DNA of 64,000 bases from Psychrobacter sp. 28M-43 (GCF_014770435.1 NZ_CP061739.1:1984001-2048000); one strand, 5' to 3'. Counted from the stretch's first letter, positions 27,397 to 38,129 are shown. The notes: generated by a model from the sequence alone, not told the origin. Made by a program: numbers and translations.

Positions 27397-29994
27397 TTAG
27401 CTCATTCTAAGCTTATCAAAAGTTAGCTTGTCATCGGCACCTACATCGACTTTGATAATATCACCAGCGACAAAATCACCTGCTAATAGTTTCAATGACA
27501 ATGGGTTTTCGATCTCTTGTTGAATGGCACGCTTCAAAGGACGAGCACCATAAACAGGGTCATAACCCACGGCAACCAATTTATTCATCGCATCTACTGA
27601 TAGCTCAATATCCATCTCACGCTCTTGGATACGCTGACGTAATCGATCCAATTGAATATCCGCAATACCTGCCATCTGCGACATACCAAGCGGATGGAAA
27701 ACTACGATTTCGTCAATACGGTTGACGAACTCTGGACGGAAATGCTGCCCAACAGAATCCATTACTTCCGCTTTGATATCCTCGTAGCTTTCACCAACCA
27801 TCTCTTGAATCTTGTGCGAACCCAAGTTGCTGGTCATGATAATCACGGTATTTTTGAAATCTATTACACGACCTTGCGAATCGGTTAAGCGACCATCATC
27901 CAATACTTGCAACAAGATGTTAAACACATCAGGATGCGCCTTCTCTACTTCATCGAACAATATGACACTATATGGCTTACGGCGTACCGCTTCTGTCAAT
28001 GTACCGCCTTCTTCATAACCGACATAGCCTGGAGGCGCGCCAACTAGGCGGCTGACACTATGTTTTTCCATATACTCACTCATATCGATACGTACAATCG
28101 CATCTTCAGAGTCAAATAAGAAGTTTGCTAGTGATTTGGTCAGCTCAGTTTTACCAACACCAGTAGGTCCCAAGAATAAAAACGAACCAGATGGACGGTT
28201 GGGATCAGACAGACCTGCACGACTACGACGTACCGCATTGGCCACCGATTCGACCGCTTCGTTTTGACCAATGACACGCTCATGGAGCTTTTCTTCCATT
28301 GCGATCATCTTATCACGCTCACCTTGCATCATTTTGCTGACTGGAATACCAGTTGCGGCTGCAACGACTTCGGCGATTTCGTTGTCTGTCACCTTATTAC
28401 GCAGCAATTTCACACCGCTACCTTCACCTGTCTGCTCTTTTTGCTCAGCCAAGTCAGACTCATGAATACGTCGTTCTAACTGCGGAATGGTTTCGTATTG
28501 CAGCTTACTCATGGTCTCATAGTCGCCTTCGCGGCTAGCTTTGTCATACGCAATACGGGCTTTATCCAACTCGTCTTTTAGCTGTTGACTGCCTTTGACC
28601 AGTGCTTTTTCTGCCTGCCAAACCTCGTTGAGATCAGCATACTCCTTTTCCAATTCCGCTATTTGCGCATCGAGCACTTTACGCTCGGCTTGCGCGCCAG
28701 CATCTTCTTCATTTTTGAGTACTTCGCGCTGCATTTTTAGTTGAATCAAGCGACTATCGAGCTTACCTAATGATTCAGGCTTGCTATCCATCTCCATTCG
28801 CAAACGACTGGCCGCTTCATCAATTAAATCAATCGCTTTATCTGGTAACTTACGATCAGTGATATAGCGATGGCTCATGCGCGCAGCAGCGATAATAGCA
28901 CTGTCTTGAATATCGACGCCGTGATGCAGCTCGTAACGCTCTTTTAGACCCCGTAATATCGCAATGGTATCTTCGACCGTTGGCTCATCGACCAGCACTT
29001 TTTGGAAACGACGCTCAAGCGCTGCATCTTTTTCGATGTACTTGCGGTATTCATCAAGCGTCGTCGCTCCGACACAATGCAACTCACCGCGTGCCAATGC
29101 AGGTTTTAGCATATTACCAGCATCCATCGCACCTTCAGACTTACCCGCACCAACCATTGTATGCAGCTCATCGATGAACAAGATAACGTTGCCTTCTTGT
29201 TTGGCCAAATCGCTCAATACGCTTTTGAGGCGCTCTTCGAACTCACCGCGAAATTTTGCCCCGGCGATTAGCGCACCTAAATCCAACGACAGTACTTCTT
29301 TACGGCGTAGCCCTTCTGGCACGTCACCATTGATGATTTTTTGTGCCAAGCCTTCGACGATAGCTGTTTTACCAACGCCCGGCTCACCGATGAGCACAGG
29401 GTTATTTTTGGTACGGCGTGATAGCACCTGAATAGTACGGCGAATCTCTTCGTCACGGCCAATGACTGGGTCTAACTTGCCAAGCTCTGCTTGTTCAGTC
29501 AGGTTAATCGTGTACTTGTTGAGCGCATCGCGCTGATCTTCTGCGTTTTGGTTATTCACTGTATCATCACCGCGCAATTGCTCAATTACCGCTTTTAGTT
29601 TGCTTGCCGTCACGCCAGCACTTTCAAATATCTTTTTGGTTTCGCCCTGCTCAGCGAGTGCTAACATCACCCATTCCGTCGCGATAAAATCATCGCCTTC
29701 TTTTTGCGCCTGACGATCTGCCAAGTTCAAGATTTTGACTGAGTTTGGGTTTAGATTGACGTCACCTGTCGGCTCCGAAATGGTCGCCTGGTTATCTAGA
29801 GCTTTAGCAACGCCATTTTTTAGCGCTGGAATAGAAGCACCTGCTTGTTGGCATATCGATAAATTAGACTCATCTTGTAACAACACGGCAAGCAAATGCA
29901 CAGGATCAATGCCTGTATGATCGCGACCTAATGCTAGGCTCTGTGCTTCTTGAATGGCGGACTGCAATTTTTGAGTAAACTTCTCAAATCTCAT
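27397..29994 (-). CDS. clpB: ATP-dependent disaggregase ClpB
   Basis: 865 residues, near the usual length. Order of domains: N-terminal Clp repeat domain (1-150), first AAA module with GEPGVGKT, a long coiled-coil middle domain (about 400-530), second AAA module with [12 protein letters not shown], and a C-terminal D2-small domain. The coiled coil distinguishes ClpB from ClpA. It works with DnaK to dissolve aggregates after heat stress. A sigma-32-like promoter lies upstream. AGGA sits 8 bases before the ATG. Confidence 0.98.
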   Translation of the reverse strand: MRFEKFTQKLQSAIQEAQSLALGRDHTGIDPVHLLAVLLQDESNLSICQQAGASIPALKNGVAKALDNQATISEPTGDVNLNPNSVKILNLADRQAQKEGDDFIATEWVMLALAEQGETKKIFESAGVTASKLKAVIEQLRGDDTVNNQNAEDQRDALNKYTINLTEQAELGKLDPVIGRDEEIRRTIQVLSRRTKNNPVLIGEPGVGKTAIVEGLAQKIINGDVPEGLRRKEVLSLDLGALIAGAKFRGEFEERLKSVLSDLAKQEGNVILFIDELHTMVGAGKSEGAMDAGNMLKPALARGELHCVGATTLDEYRKYIEKDAALERRFQKVLVDEPTVEDTIAILRGLKERYELHHGVDIQDSAIIAAARMSHRYITDRKLPDKAIDLIDEAASRLRMEMDSKPESLGKLDSRLIQLKMQREVLKNEEDAGAQAERKVLDAQIAELEKEYADLNEVWQAEKALVKGSQQLKDELDKARIAYDKASREGDYETMSKLQYETIPQLERRIHESDLAEQKEQTGEGSGVKLLRNKVTDNEIAEVVAAATGIPVSKMMQGERDKMIAMEEKLHERVIGQNEAVESVANAVRRSRAGLSDPNRPSGSFLFLGPTGVGKTELTKSLANFLFDSEDAIVRIDMSEYMEKHSVSRLVGAPPGYVGYEEGGTLTEAVRRKPYSVILFDEVEKAHPDVFNILLQVLDDGRLTDSQGRVIDFKNTVIIMTSNLGSHKIQEMVGESYEDIKAEVMDSVGQHFRPEFVNRIDEIVVFHPLGMSQMAGIADIQLDRLRQRIQEREMDIELSVDAMNKLVAVGYDPVYGARPLKRAIQQEIENPLSLKLLAGDFVAGDIIKVDVGADDKLTFDKLRMS

Positions 29995-30075
29995 GTCTAT
30001 ATCCTTTTATAATTGGTATTCTCAGTAGCACCTCTAAGGGTTATCTTAGTTTACTGCCTACTGGTATCTGTCACT

Positions 30076-30105
30076 TATATAAGGTATATATACACCTATT
30101 TCAAG
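30076..30105 (-). promoter_or_regulatory. Sigma-32 type heat-shock promoter of clpB
   Basis: Read leftward: CTTGAAA (30105-30099), a 14-base spacer, then CCTTATATA (30084-30076). This matches the CTTGAAA / CCCCATNTA heat-shock consensus with two mismatches in the -10. The -10 lies about 80 bases upstream of the clpB start. Confidence 0.75.
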
Positions 30106-30302
30106 ACGATTACCAAATAAAACCTTACTTAAAACAATGATATTTATTATTAATAATAATTAAATGGGTTATTAACATCATTTAAAGGTCATGAAAAGAT
30201 AAAGACGCCACTTTATCAATGCAAATAAAACATAAATCTCCATTAAATACGGTAATGAATAATGCATCTATTTAGTATAGATTAGATAATAATCCGACTA
30301 TT

Positions 30303-30884
30303 CTACTCTACGATTTCGATAGGAGTACCAAGTGTCACCGCATCCATAATTTCATCCATCTCGTCATTGGTAACCGCGATACAACCATCGGTCCAATCAC
30401 GTCGTTGATTAAACAATGCCAAATACCCAAAGCCATTCATTTGCCCATGAATCATGATATCACCACCCGGATTGACCCCTAATGACTGCGCTCGCGCCTT
30501 GTCCTCATCATTGGGATAGCTAATATGGATAGAGCGATGGGCAATAGAGTTCTCGTTTTTATAATCTAAGGTATAAACCCCAACTGGCGTACGCTGGTCG
30601 CCTTCTTGTTGCTTATGACCTGATGGACTGCCCCCTAGCGCAATACGATACGACCTAATAGCTTTACCATCGCTCATCAATTTTAAGATACGGTCTGATT
30701 TATCGACTAAGACTCTATCGATGACTATGGAAGGAGGAATGGGGTTTTCGGGTTTTGAGGTGCTTTTGACATAAGCAATAGCGCTTGTGCTGACAATGGC
30801 AGCAAGACTAAGGCCAATGATAATGGGCAGCCAAGGCGTCCGCTGCTCATTTGATGAGTAAGATTTTTTATAAAAAAATGGCAT
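30303..30884 (-). CDS. L,D-transpeptidase (YkuD domain), membrane anchored
   Basis: 193 residues. A single hydrophobic segment (about 20-38) acts as anchor or uncleaved signal. The YkuD domain follows from about 55, with GGSPSGHKQQEGDQRTPVG, HGQMNGFG (His146) and DWTDGCIAV holding the catalytic Cys168. The Arg usually found after the Cys motif is replaced (CIAVTND), as in other ErfK-like proteins of this subgroup. It would form or edit 3-3 peptidoglycan cross-links or attach proteins in the periplasm. Confidence 0.87.
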   Translation of the reverse strand: MPFFYKKSYSSNEQRTPWLPIIIGLSLAAIVSTSAIAYVKSTSKPENPIPPSIVIDRVLVDKSDRILKLMSDGKAIRSYRIALGGSPSGHKQQEGDQRTPVGVYTLDYKNENSIAHRSIHISYPNDEDKARAQSLGVNPGGDIMIHGQMNGFGYLALFNQRRDWTDGCIAVTNDEMDEIMDAVTLGTPIEIVE

Positions 30885-30995
30885 AGACTCTGTTTCCCAT
30901 AATTAATTTTTCGTCATTAATCATATGTATCAAAGCACTATGCCAGATTCTGTAAATACGTTTTGTGCAAAAGTGATGAATCACTCACTAGACTG

Positions 30996-31787
30996 TTACA
31001 CCATGCGAATTGCACCATCTAAGCGAATGACTTCACCATTTAGGTAAGCATTATCGATGATATGAGTGACCAATTTGGCAAACTCATTGGGAGCGCCTAA
31101 GCGTTTAGGATATGGCACACCTGCCTCTAGCTGCTCACGTGCTTTCTCTGGGATAGAGTCCATCATCGGCGTAGCAAAGACACCTGGTGCGATAGTCATC
31201 ACGCGAATACCATGACGTGACAGCTCGCGAGCAAGTGGCAAGGTCAGACCAACCACACCTGCTTTAGACGATGAATAACTGGCTTGACCTACTTGACCGT
31301 CAAAGGCTGCGATAGAGGCTGTATTAATGATAATGCCTTGATCTGCATTCTTTTCTACATGGCCGCCTGCACTACCACCACTCGCTATGCGCTTGGCAAT
31401 GCTAGCAGCGACCAAACGGGCGACGTTAAATGAACCAACCAGATTGATATTGACCCCGCGGCTAAATGCCTCAAGATCTGCTGGATTGTTATCGCGATCT
31501 AGCAGTTTTTGTACCACTACAATACCCGCACAGTTGATTGAACCTTGTAGGCCGCCGAAAGCTGACTCTGCCATTTCAACCGCTAATTGCACTTCATCAC
31601 CGTTAGTGATATCACAGCGTACAAAGCGCGCACTATCGCCTAACTCAGCGACCAGTGCTTGCCCAGCAGATTCATTTAAATCAGCGATAACGACGTTACC
31701 ACCTTGACCCACAATCGCCCGAGCCACTGATTCACCCAAACCTGATGCCCCGCCTGTGACCAAAAAGCTGTTTTCTTTAACTTGCAT
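30996..31787 (-). CDS. SDR dehydrogenase, type-2 3-hydroxyacyl-CoA dehydrogenase-like
   Basis: 263 residues. TGGASGLG at 11-18, Asp36 after the second strand (NAD preference), and catalytic Ser158, Tyr171 and Lys175 (YSSSK). The insertion DRDNNPADLEAFSR near 98-110 and the APGVFATPMMDSIPEKA segment are typical of HSD10-like 3-hydroxyacyl-CoA dehydrogenases. It lies 72 bases after the acyl-CoA synthetase, probably co-transcribed, and would oxidise a 3-hydroxyacyl-CoA in beta-oxidation or branched-chain catabolism. Confidence 0.88.
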   Translation of the reverse strand: MQVKENSFLVTGGASGLGESVARAIVGQGGNVVIADLNESAGQALVAELGDSARFVRCDITNGDEVQLAVEMAESAFGGLQGSINCAGIVVVQKLLDRDNNPADLEAFSRGVNINLVGSFNVARLVAASIAKRIASGGSAGGHVEKNADQGIIINTASIAAFDGQVGQASYSSSKAGVVGLTLPLARELSRHGIRVMTIAPGVFATPMMDSIPEKAREQLEAGVPYPKRLGAPNEFAKLVTHIIDNAYLNGEVIRLDGAIRMV

Positions 31788-31859
31788 GATTATTCCTTTA
31801 AGTTTTTGCTTCTTATTAGATATTTTTCTATTAAATTTATAAATGCTTTACCAATTCAC

Positions 31860-33575
31860 TTATGCAGCAGATAGACTACGCAGCAAAAAGCGTTGAATCT
31901 TACCACTTGGCGTTTTTGGCAGTTCTGTCACAAACTCTACCTCACGTGGATAAGCATGAGTAGATAGGCGTTTACGTACCAGCTCTTGGATTTCTTTAGC
32001 AATTTGCTCACTGCCTTCGATACCATCTTTTAGTACCACATAAGACTTAATAGTATGACCACGTACTTCATCTGGCACGCCTACCGCCGCAGACTCTGCG
32101 ACTGCTTCGTGCTCTAATACGGTATTTTCGACATCAGTGGGCCCTACGCGGTAACCTGCGGTAATAATGATGTCATCATCACGTCCTGAAAACCAGTAAC
32201 TACCGTCACTATGACGCTCGACCACATCGCCTGTCAGATAGTAATCATCTACAAAGGCTTGTTTTTCGTTCCAGCTATAACCACGGAAATAAAACGCAGG
32301 TGACTGACTGACCACAACTGCTAGCTGCCCTTGCTCACCATCTGGCAGTACCTTCATATCATCATCTAGTACGACTAGCGTATGACCTGGGAGCGCCATA
32401 CCCATCGAGCCAACTGGACATTCATGCGCCAGTGCGTGATGTGCACAGCAAGTCATGCCAGTTTCTGTTTGCCCATATTGGTCTTTGACTTGGCATGCCA
32501 GATAGGTCTCGACCCAGTTGACCACTTCGGTATTCAGTGTCTCCCCTGCTGAGTTGGCACAGCGTAAAGACAGCTTGGCCTTGGCATCATTATGAGCGCC
32601 TTCATCAACATTGTCGAAAATGCCGCTAGATTTCATCATTCGAAACGCAGTTGGTGAAGAGGCCAAATTAGTAATCTTATGACGTACCATAAATTCACGG
32701 GTATGGGTCGCATCGAATCCTGCTTCATTAAAATAAGTGGTGATGCCCAGTAGCAATGGCCCTGTGATGGCATAGTACAAGCCATATGCCCAGCCTGGAT
32801 CTGCCATGTTCCAATATTGATCATCTTCGCGTAGGTCGATGGCATAACGCATATATAGGTAAAAAGCAGGTAATGCGGCCAATGGAACACTGACACCTTT
32901 TGATTTACCAACCGTACCTGAGGTAAACATTTGCAAGAATGGCGCATCCGTATCGAGCATCACGGGTTCGAGCGCTTGCGACTGTGCTTCCATAGACTGG
33001 CTATAGTGATCGTCACCCCATGTCTGAGCATCCTCAGCACTGCCGACCAATACCATTTTGGTTTGCTCAGCCAAATCTTCAAACTTGCTGCGATTTTCTA
33101 AGTTAGTAAAAACGACTTTGGTATCGGCTTTCTCCATCCGATACTTGATTGAGTCATAGCCAAAAGCAGTAAATAGCGGCTGATATACCGCTCCGATGCG
33201 CCATGTTGCCAACACAACGGTAAGAAGCTCTGGCGTACGCGGTAGCATCGTCGCTACTTTGTCTCCCGCTTTTACCCCATACGACTGTAGCAGGTTAGCG
33301 ATTTGAGCACTCGCTTTATCAAGCTCACCAAAACTCATGCGCGTTATATTGCCTGCCGTGTCTTCGTGTACTAGCGCAGCATTGTCAGCGCGGCCATCGC
33401 GTACATGGCGACCACAGCAAGCCATATAAGCATTTAGTCGATCACCTACCTGCTCGCCAAATATTTCTGACAGCAGTGTATCCATATTAAAATTATTATA
33501 ATAATCGGTATAGTTTTTTGGCGTGATGGTAGTATCTGTATCTATATTCGTCGGAGTTTGAGAGGCGGTGTTCAT
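31860..33575 (-). CDS. AMP-binding acyl-CoA synthetase
   Basis: 571 residues of the ANL superfamily. The phosphate loop is FTSGTVGKSKGV, the adenine site YGQTETG, and the hinge and Lys motif PKTPSGKIQRFLLR. GWAYGLYYAI near residue 260 resembles medium-chain or acetyl/propionyl-type synthetases. It activates a carboxylic acid to acyl-CoA and may feed the following SDR. Substrate length is not certain. AAGGA precedes the ATG. Confidence 0.87.
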   Translation of the reverse strand: MNTASQTPTNIDTDTTITPKNYTDYYNNFNMDTLLSEIFGEQVGDRLNAYMACCGRHVRDGRADNAALVHEDTAGNITRMSFGELDKASAQIANLLQSYGVKAGDKVATMLPRTPELLTVVLATWRIGAVYQPLFTAFGYDSIKYRMEKADTKVVFTNLENRSKFEDLAEQTKMVLVGSAEDAQTWGDDHYSQSMEAQSQALEPVMLDTDAPFLQMFTSGTVGKSKGVSVPLAALPAFYLYMRYAIDLREDDQYWNMADPGWAYGLYYAITGPLLLGITTYFNEAGFDATHTREFMVRHKITNLASSPTAFRMMKSSGIFDNVDEGAHNDAKAKLSLRCANSAGETLNTEVVNWVETYLACQVKDQYGQTETGMTCCAHHALAHECPVGSMGMALPGHTLVVLDDDMKVLPDGEQGQLAVVVSQSPAFYFRGYSWNEKQAFVDDYYLTGDVVERHSDGSYWFSGRDDDIIITAGYRVGPTDVENTVLEHEAVAESAAVGVPDEVRGHTIKSYVVLKDGIEGSEQIAKEIQELVRKRLSTHAYPREVEFVTELPKTPSGKIQRFLLRSLSAA

Positions 33576-33883
33576 AAGCTAATCCTTTAGCAATATCAAG
33601 TAACTGGTAAAATGGCATTTATGATTGAAGAACGGCCACATCCTATAGACCGTTTCATAGGTTCGTATTTATCATGCTCTATTAGTAACGCATTTTTACG
33701 TTTATTTCAATACATAACGTATCATTTTTATTTTATAGAAATAAAGATAATCTATAACTAATTATCATTAATTCGCTATAAGTCCGCGAAGACGCCTACA
33801 ATCAATAGCCAAAGTACTGCCACATATTTTCAATTTCCTATTAAAGAATTAACACCTTAATATTATTATCTAAAACCTCACAC
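33576..33883. other. AT-rich intergenic region, nothing recognised
   Basis: 308 bases between the topoisomerase gene end and the acyl-CoA synthetase start. No gene, strong repeat or hairpin seen. It presumably contains the acyl-CoA synthetase promoter. Confidence 0.4.
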
Positions 33884-35014
33884 TTAAACATCAGCTCTTA
33901 AAAACCCTAATAACGCTTTCTCTTCACAGCTTTGGTATTTTTTGGTTCGTCCACGGCGTGCTTGTTTGTAAGTCTCAAAGAACTGCCCTGTCAAAAAACG
34001 TTCAATGACAATGGGATGAATATAAGAGGCACGGCATACGGTTGGTGTGTTGCCTAGCTCTGCTGCCACGCTTTTTACCATATCAGTAACTAATTGCTGT
34101 CGCTCAGTGCTTTCTGGCGCACTGGTTAATATGTTAGCGCCTGCAGTCGTTTGTAGCTCATCATATAGGTAGCTTGCCGCGAGTACACTGGCCATCCATG
34201 TCCGAAAGTCCTTTGCGCTGTACAGCTTGCTTTCACAGTTCATGCCGCACGTATGCATTCGTAAGTAATCATTGATATCGCTACTGTCAACGACTTGCTT
34301 ATGCCCATTATCATCTAAGTATTTGAATATCTGATAACCTGGCAGCTCAGAACAGGCTTGCACGATGTCAATCAATCGCTCGTCTTGTAGCTCAATGTGA
34401 TGTTCTTTTGCGCTTTTTCCGACGAAATCAAACGCCAGTCCATTATCCGTTTCGCTAACATGTTTACTGCGTAGCGTACTCAGACCATAGCTTTTATTTT
34501 GCTTGGCGTAGCGGCTGTTACCGATACGAATCAAAGTGGTCTCTAGCAATTTAACAACGGCAGCGAGTACGTTGGTGCGCGATAAGGACTCTGCTTCCAA
34601 ATCTACCTCCACCTGTGCGCGTAAATTAGGCAGCGCCTCTGCAAACCCTATCATCGCATCAAATTTTGCTTGGTCACGGATATTGTTCCATGACGGATGA
34701 TACAGGTACTGTTTGCGAGATTTTTCGTCTCGCCCTGTTGATTGCAGATGGCCTCGTTCGTCTTGGCATATCCACACCTCTGACCACATAGGCGGTATCA
34801 CCAATGCATCAAAACGCTGACGCAATGCTTTGTCTTTGACCGTGTTGCCCGTTGCATCACGATAAGTAAAGCCGCGACCCCAACGTCTACGCTCGTAGCC
34901 CGGTTCATCGTCACTCACATAACGCAAATTAGCACGGCGTGCGAGATGCTCGTAATCATGACGCACGTCTTTGGTCATTGTCTGCCGGCTTGTCTGTAAT
35001 TTTACCTTTGTCAT
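33884..35014 (-). CDS. DNA topoisomerase IB (poxvirus-like)
   Basis: 376 residues. Early GRGFTYRDATGNTVKD and LVIPPMW are the N-terminal signature of bacterial topoisomerase IB. The catalytic domain shows RIGNSRYAKQNKSYGLSTLR, KYLDDNG, KDFRTWMASV (Arg/Lys of the active site) and SYIHP with the nucleophilic Tyr near 331. The enzyme relaxes both positive and negative supercoils through a 3'-phosphotyrosyl intermediate. Bacterial members are sporadic and probably horizontally spread. Monocistronic. Confidence 0.9.
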   Translation of the reverse strand: MTKVKLQTSRQTMTKDVRHDYEHLARRANLRYVSDDEPGYERRRWGRGFTYRDATGNTVKDKALRQRFDALVIPPMWSEVWICQDERGHLQSTGRDEKSRKQYLYHPSWNNIRDQAKFDAMIGFAEALPNLRAQVEVDLEAESLSRTNVLAAVVKLLETTLIRIGNSRYAKQNKSYGLSTLRSKHVSETDNGLAFDFVGKSAKEHHIELQDERLIDIVQACSELPGYQIFKYLDDNGHKQVVDSSDINDYLRMHTCGMNCESKLYSAKDFRTWMASVLAASYLYDELQTTAGANILTSAPESTERQQLVTDMVKSVAAELGNTPTVCRASYIHPIVIERFLTGQFFETYKQARRGRTKKYQSCEEKALLGFLRADV

Positions 35015-35160
35015 AAACCTGTATACCTTTGAGAATTCATGGTTTTAGCATAATTAATGACGGTAGTTTTTGCTGTTTATTTGGCACAGACAAAGTGTAA
35101 TGCTGTGTAAAACATGGTTTTCAGGATAGTAGCTTAGAATTCATTTGAAATATGACACAC

Positions 35161-35197
35161 AAAAAAACGCCAAGCATAAAATACTTGGCGTTTTTCG
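35161..35197 (-). terminator. Terminator of prfB-ppnP
   Basis: AAAAACGCCAAG (35163-35174) pairs with CTTGGCGTTTTT (35184-35195) and T residues follow leftward. It is located just after the ppnP stop codon. Confidence 0.9.
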
Positions 35198-35225
35198 TTT
35201 TGATACTGCTATAACTTAGAAGTCA

Positions 35226-35510
35226 TTATTTACCGTATACACATAGATAAGCGGTTTCGACGTCTACTTTTACTTGGAACTTTTGGTTGGCTTCAACCGT
35301 AAATTGCTCGCCAGCATTAAACATTTTCCACACTTCACTCTCTGGTAGCTTGACGGTCAATGCGCCGCTCACCACACTCATGGTTTCAAATTCACTGGTG
35401 CCAAACTCATACTCACCAATTTCCATGACGCCGACAGTCGCAGGCTTAGTAGCCGTTTGAAAGGCAATAGAAGTCACTTTATCATCAAAATAATTATTAA
35501 CGCTTGGCAT
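35226..35510 (-). CDS. ppnP: Pyrimidine/purine nucleoside phosphorylase PpnP
   Basis: 94 residues, the full length of the YaiE/PpnP family. It is a single small cupin: [38 protein letters not shown] and [16 protein letters not shown]. PpnP phosphorolyses many nucleosides to free base and ribose-1-phosphate. It lies 77 bases after prfB in the same direction and shares its terminator. AAGGA precedes the ATG. Confidence 0.93.
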   Translation of the reverse strand: MPSVNNYFDDKVTSIAFQTATKPATVGVMEIGEYEFGTSEFETMSVVSGALTVKLPESEVWKMFNAGEQFTVEANQKFQVKVDVETAYLCVYGK

Positions 35511-35587
35511 AATTTTCCTTAATTAAATATTGGTTACTATTTTAATTAGTTACTATTTTAAAACGGCTGCTTATTTAAAACGGCCTT

Positions 35588-36683
35588 TTACAATCCTGCT
35601 TTTAAACTCGCTTCGATGAACTGATCGAGGTCACCATCTAGCACGGCACCGGTGTTAAAGGTTTCAACACCTGTACGCAAATCCTTGATACGAGAGTCAT
35701 CGAGCACGTACGAACGAATTTGACTGCCCCAGCCGACATCAGACTTACCGTCTTCGACTGCTTGCTGTGACTCCATACGTTTTTGCATTTCTAGCTCATA
35801 AAGCTTAGCACGTAGCATCTTCATCGCGGTGGCTTTGTTACCATGTTGACTACGCTCGTTCTGACAGGTCACTACCACGCCCGAAGGCTCATGGGTAATA
35901 CGTACCGCAGAATCTGTTGTGTTTACGTGCTGACCACCCGCCCCAGATGAGCGATAGGTATCGATACGCAAGTCCGCTGGATTGATATCAATCTCGACGT
36001 TGTCGTCAATCTCAGGCGAGACAAACACCGCAGCAAACGACGTATGACGACCATTATTACTATCAAATGGTGACTTACGTACCAAACGGTGAACGCCAAT
36101 TTCGGTACGTAACCAACCAAACGCATAATCGCCTTTGATCTCGATGGTTGCCGACTTGATACCAGCCACGCTACCTGAGGACACTTCAATCACATCTACT
36201 TTGAAGCCATGAGCTTCTGCCCAGCGTGTATACATGCGCAGCAGCATTTCAGCCCAATCTTGCGCTTCAGTACCGCCACTGCCTGACTGAATATCCAAGT
36301 AGCAGTTGTTTGGATCCATCTCACCGCTAAACATTCGGCGGAATTCTAAATCAGCAACACGTTTCTCGGCGCTATCTAGCTCGCTCTGCACATCAGCTAG
36401 CAAGGACTCATCTTCTGCTTCGACTGCCAACTCTAGCATAGCAGACGCGTCCTCTAGTGTGGTTTCAAGAGAAACCACCACATCGATGACACCGTCAAGG
36501 TGACTTTTTTCTTTATTAATTTTGGTCGCGCGCTCTGGATCGTTCCATAGCTCAGGGTTTTCTAACTCTAAATTGACTTCTTCTAAGCGTTCTTGCTTAC
36601 CATCGAAGTCAAAGATACCTCCGCAAGTCCTGCCCACGCTCTGATAAATCTTTAATCTGCTCTTGATACGGATTGATTTCCAT
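35588..36683 (-). CDS. prfB: Peptide chain release factor 2 with programmed +1 frameshift
   Basis: The gene starts at the ATG at 36683 and reads 24 codons to an in-frame TGA at 36609-36611. A +1 shift there joins the main frame, giving about 364 residues. The shift site is CTT TGA C, preceded by an internal Shine-Dalgarno-like CGGAGG, as in classical prfB autoregulation. The main frame has [32 protein letters not shown], the SPF codon-recognition tripeptide and the [18 protein letters not shown] catalytic GGQ loop. RF2 terminates at UGA and UAA. A start in the second frame alone would miss the N-terminal helix. Confidence 0.96.
36609..36623 (-). other. prfB +1 frameshift site
   Basis: Read leftward: CGGAGG, TAT, CTT, TGA, followed by C. 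The SD-like hexamer, slippery CTT, and in-frame stop with a following C match the conserved RF2 regulatory signal. Low RF2 slows termination at the TGA and favours the shift. Confidence 0.95.
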
Positions 36684-36807
36684 AAATATTCCTGTTTTTC
36701 TAATAAAATAAATAACGCATGTGGCGCTATTTTAAATGAGATTGATACTAAATGGTTCGCTAATTATCGCTGATGCCAATGTTGCTACTATTACTAGCTT
36801 AAATAAT

Positions 36808-37509
36808 CTAGATCGACCAATCTTCTACTGCCCAGCGATGGGCCAAAGCATGCGCATGTAACGCATCATCAGGTGATACGCAAACGGCCACATCAGCCCA
36901 TTCGAGTAACGGAATATCATTTTTGGAATCTGAATACGCATACGTTTTTTCAAACGTGATACCAGAGGCTTGCTGTTTATTTAGCCATTTATCCAAATGG
37001 TATATTTTGCCCGCTTGGAAATTTGGTCTGTCAGTTAGCTTACCTGTATAGCGATTATCTTTGATCTCTAATGGCGTTGCCAATACATTGGCTTCTTCTA
37101 CACCAAAACGCTTGGCAATGGCGGATACTACAAAATCATTGGTCGCAGAAATAATCACTACATCGTGCCCTTGCTCAATGTGCTGACACAATGCTTCCAT
37201 TGCTTTTGGGCGAATATGTGGCTCGATTTCGCTTTTGATATAGTCTTCTCTTAGCTCATCCAGTCTATCAAGCGGCAGACTGCTTAAAAACTGCGCGACA
37301 AACTCATTGTACTCTGTCGCGTCTAGCGTACCTTCAATATAGTCATTATAAAATTTCTGATTGGCCGTACGGTACTGCGCCTCATCGACAAGGTCATGCT
37401 TGACGATATACTCGCCCCAAAGATAATCGCTATCGACATCCAGTAAAGTATGATCTAAATCAAATAACGCCAGTTGTTTTTGTTGTGTTTGTGCTTGATT
37501 TGCCTGCAT
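36808..37509 (-). CDS. HAD-IB family phosphatase (SerB-like)
   Basis: 233 residues. Motif I is LFDLDHTLLDVDSD, motif II lies in VVIISATND, and motif IV is YSDSKNDIPLLEWAD. The order and spacing fit the HAD-IB group with a C1 cap, close to the TIGR01490 subfamily rather than true phosphoserine phosphatase. It probably dephosphorylates a small metabolite; substrate not known. It lies downstream of the carbonic anhydrase gene in the same direction (83-base gap) and may be co-transcribed. Confidence 0.85.
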   Translation of the reverse strand: MQANQAQTQQKQLALFDLDHTLLDVDSDYLWGEYIVKHDLVDEAQYRTANQKFYNDYIEGTLDATEYNEFVAQFLSSLPLDRLDELREDYIKSEIEPHIRPKAMEALCQHIEQGHDVVIISATNDFVVSAIAKRFGVEEANVLATPLEIKDNRYTGKLTDRPNFQAGKIYHLDKWLNKQQASGITFEKTYAYSDSKNDIPLLEWADVAVCVSPDDALHAHALAHRWAVEDWSI

Positions 37510-37592
37510 GGTGAGACCTTATCGTTGGTTGCGAAAAAATATGGAGTGTTGAATAAAAGAGTATAAAACGTAGGAGACAAGTCTATCTAACT

Positions 37593-38129
37593 TTAGTCAG
37601 GCATCGCTATTTCTGTTAAGCCTGTTTTAAACTTTTGACAACGCTCAGCATAATGTAGCGCTGACATTTTTAGCATCGCTGCTTGCTCATCTGTCAGCGT
37701 CTTGACTACTTTTGCAGGCGCGCCCATCACTAGCGAGTTATCAGGAATAACCTGACCTTCAGTAATCAAGGCTTTCGCCCCTATCAGACAGTTTTTACCG
37801 ATTTTGACATTATTGAGTACCACTGCGCCAATGCCAATCAAGCTATTATCACCGACTTCACAGCCATGTAGCATAGCCAGATGACCGATAGTCACGTAAT
37901 TACCAATAGTCACTTTGATACCTGCATCGGTGTGAATCACACTGTTTTCTTGCACATTACTATAGTCACCGATATGGATACGATCGTTGTCACCGCGTAT
38001 CACTGCACCGAACCACACATTGGCTTGATGGCCTAAATACACATCGCCCATCACTTGCGCTGAGTCTGCTACCCAACCGTTAAATGGTGCGGCAAACTCA
38101 GGGGTTTTGTCTAAATACTGATAAATCAT
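37593..38129 (-). CDS. Gamma-class carbonic anhydrase family protein (YrdA/PaaY-like)
   Basis: 178 residues forming a left-handed beta helix of hexapeptide repeats: VMGDVYLGHQANVWFGAVIR, SVIHTDAG, VTIGHLAMLHGCEVG and SLIGIGAVVLNNVKIG. The conserved His residues in TIGHLAMLHGC and the earlier NSVIHTD would bind metal. Members include gamma carbonic anhydrases and thioesterases such as PaaY; activity is not predictable. AAGGAG lies 5 bases before the ATG. Confidence 0.9.
   Translation of the reverse strand: MIYQYLDKTPEFAAPFNGWVADSAQVMGDVYLGHQANVWFGAVIRGDNDRIHIGDYSNVQENSVIHTDAGIKVTIGNYVTIGHLAMLHGCEVGDNSLIGIGAVVLNNVKIGKNCLIGAKALITEGQVIPDNSLVMGAPAKVVKTLTDEQAAMLKMSALHYAERCQKFKTGLTEIAMPD

Noticed and set aside
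28964..29431. 155-residue plus-strand frame
   Set aside because: It is antisense to clpB in a conserved AAA region; Ser-rich composition is a codon-mirror artefact.
35588..36637. prfB as a frameshifted pseudogene
   Set aside because: The break coincides exactly with the conserved programmed frameshift signal.
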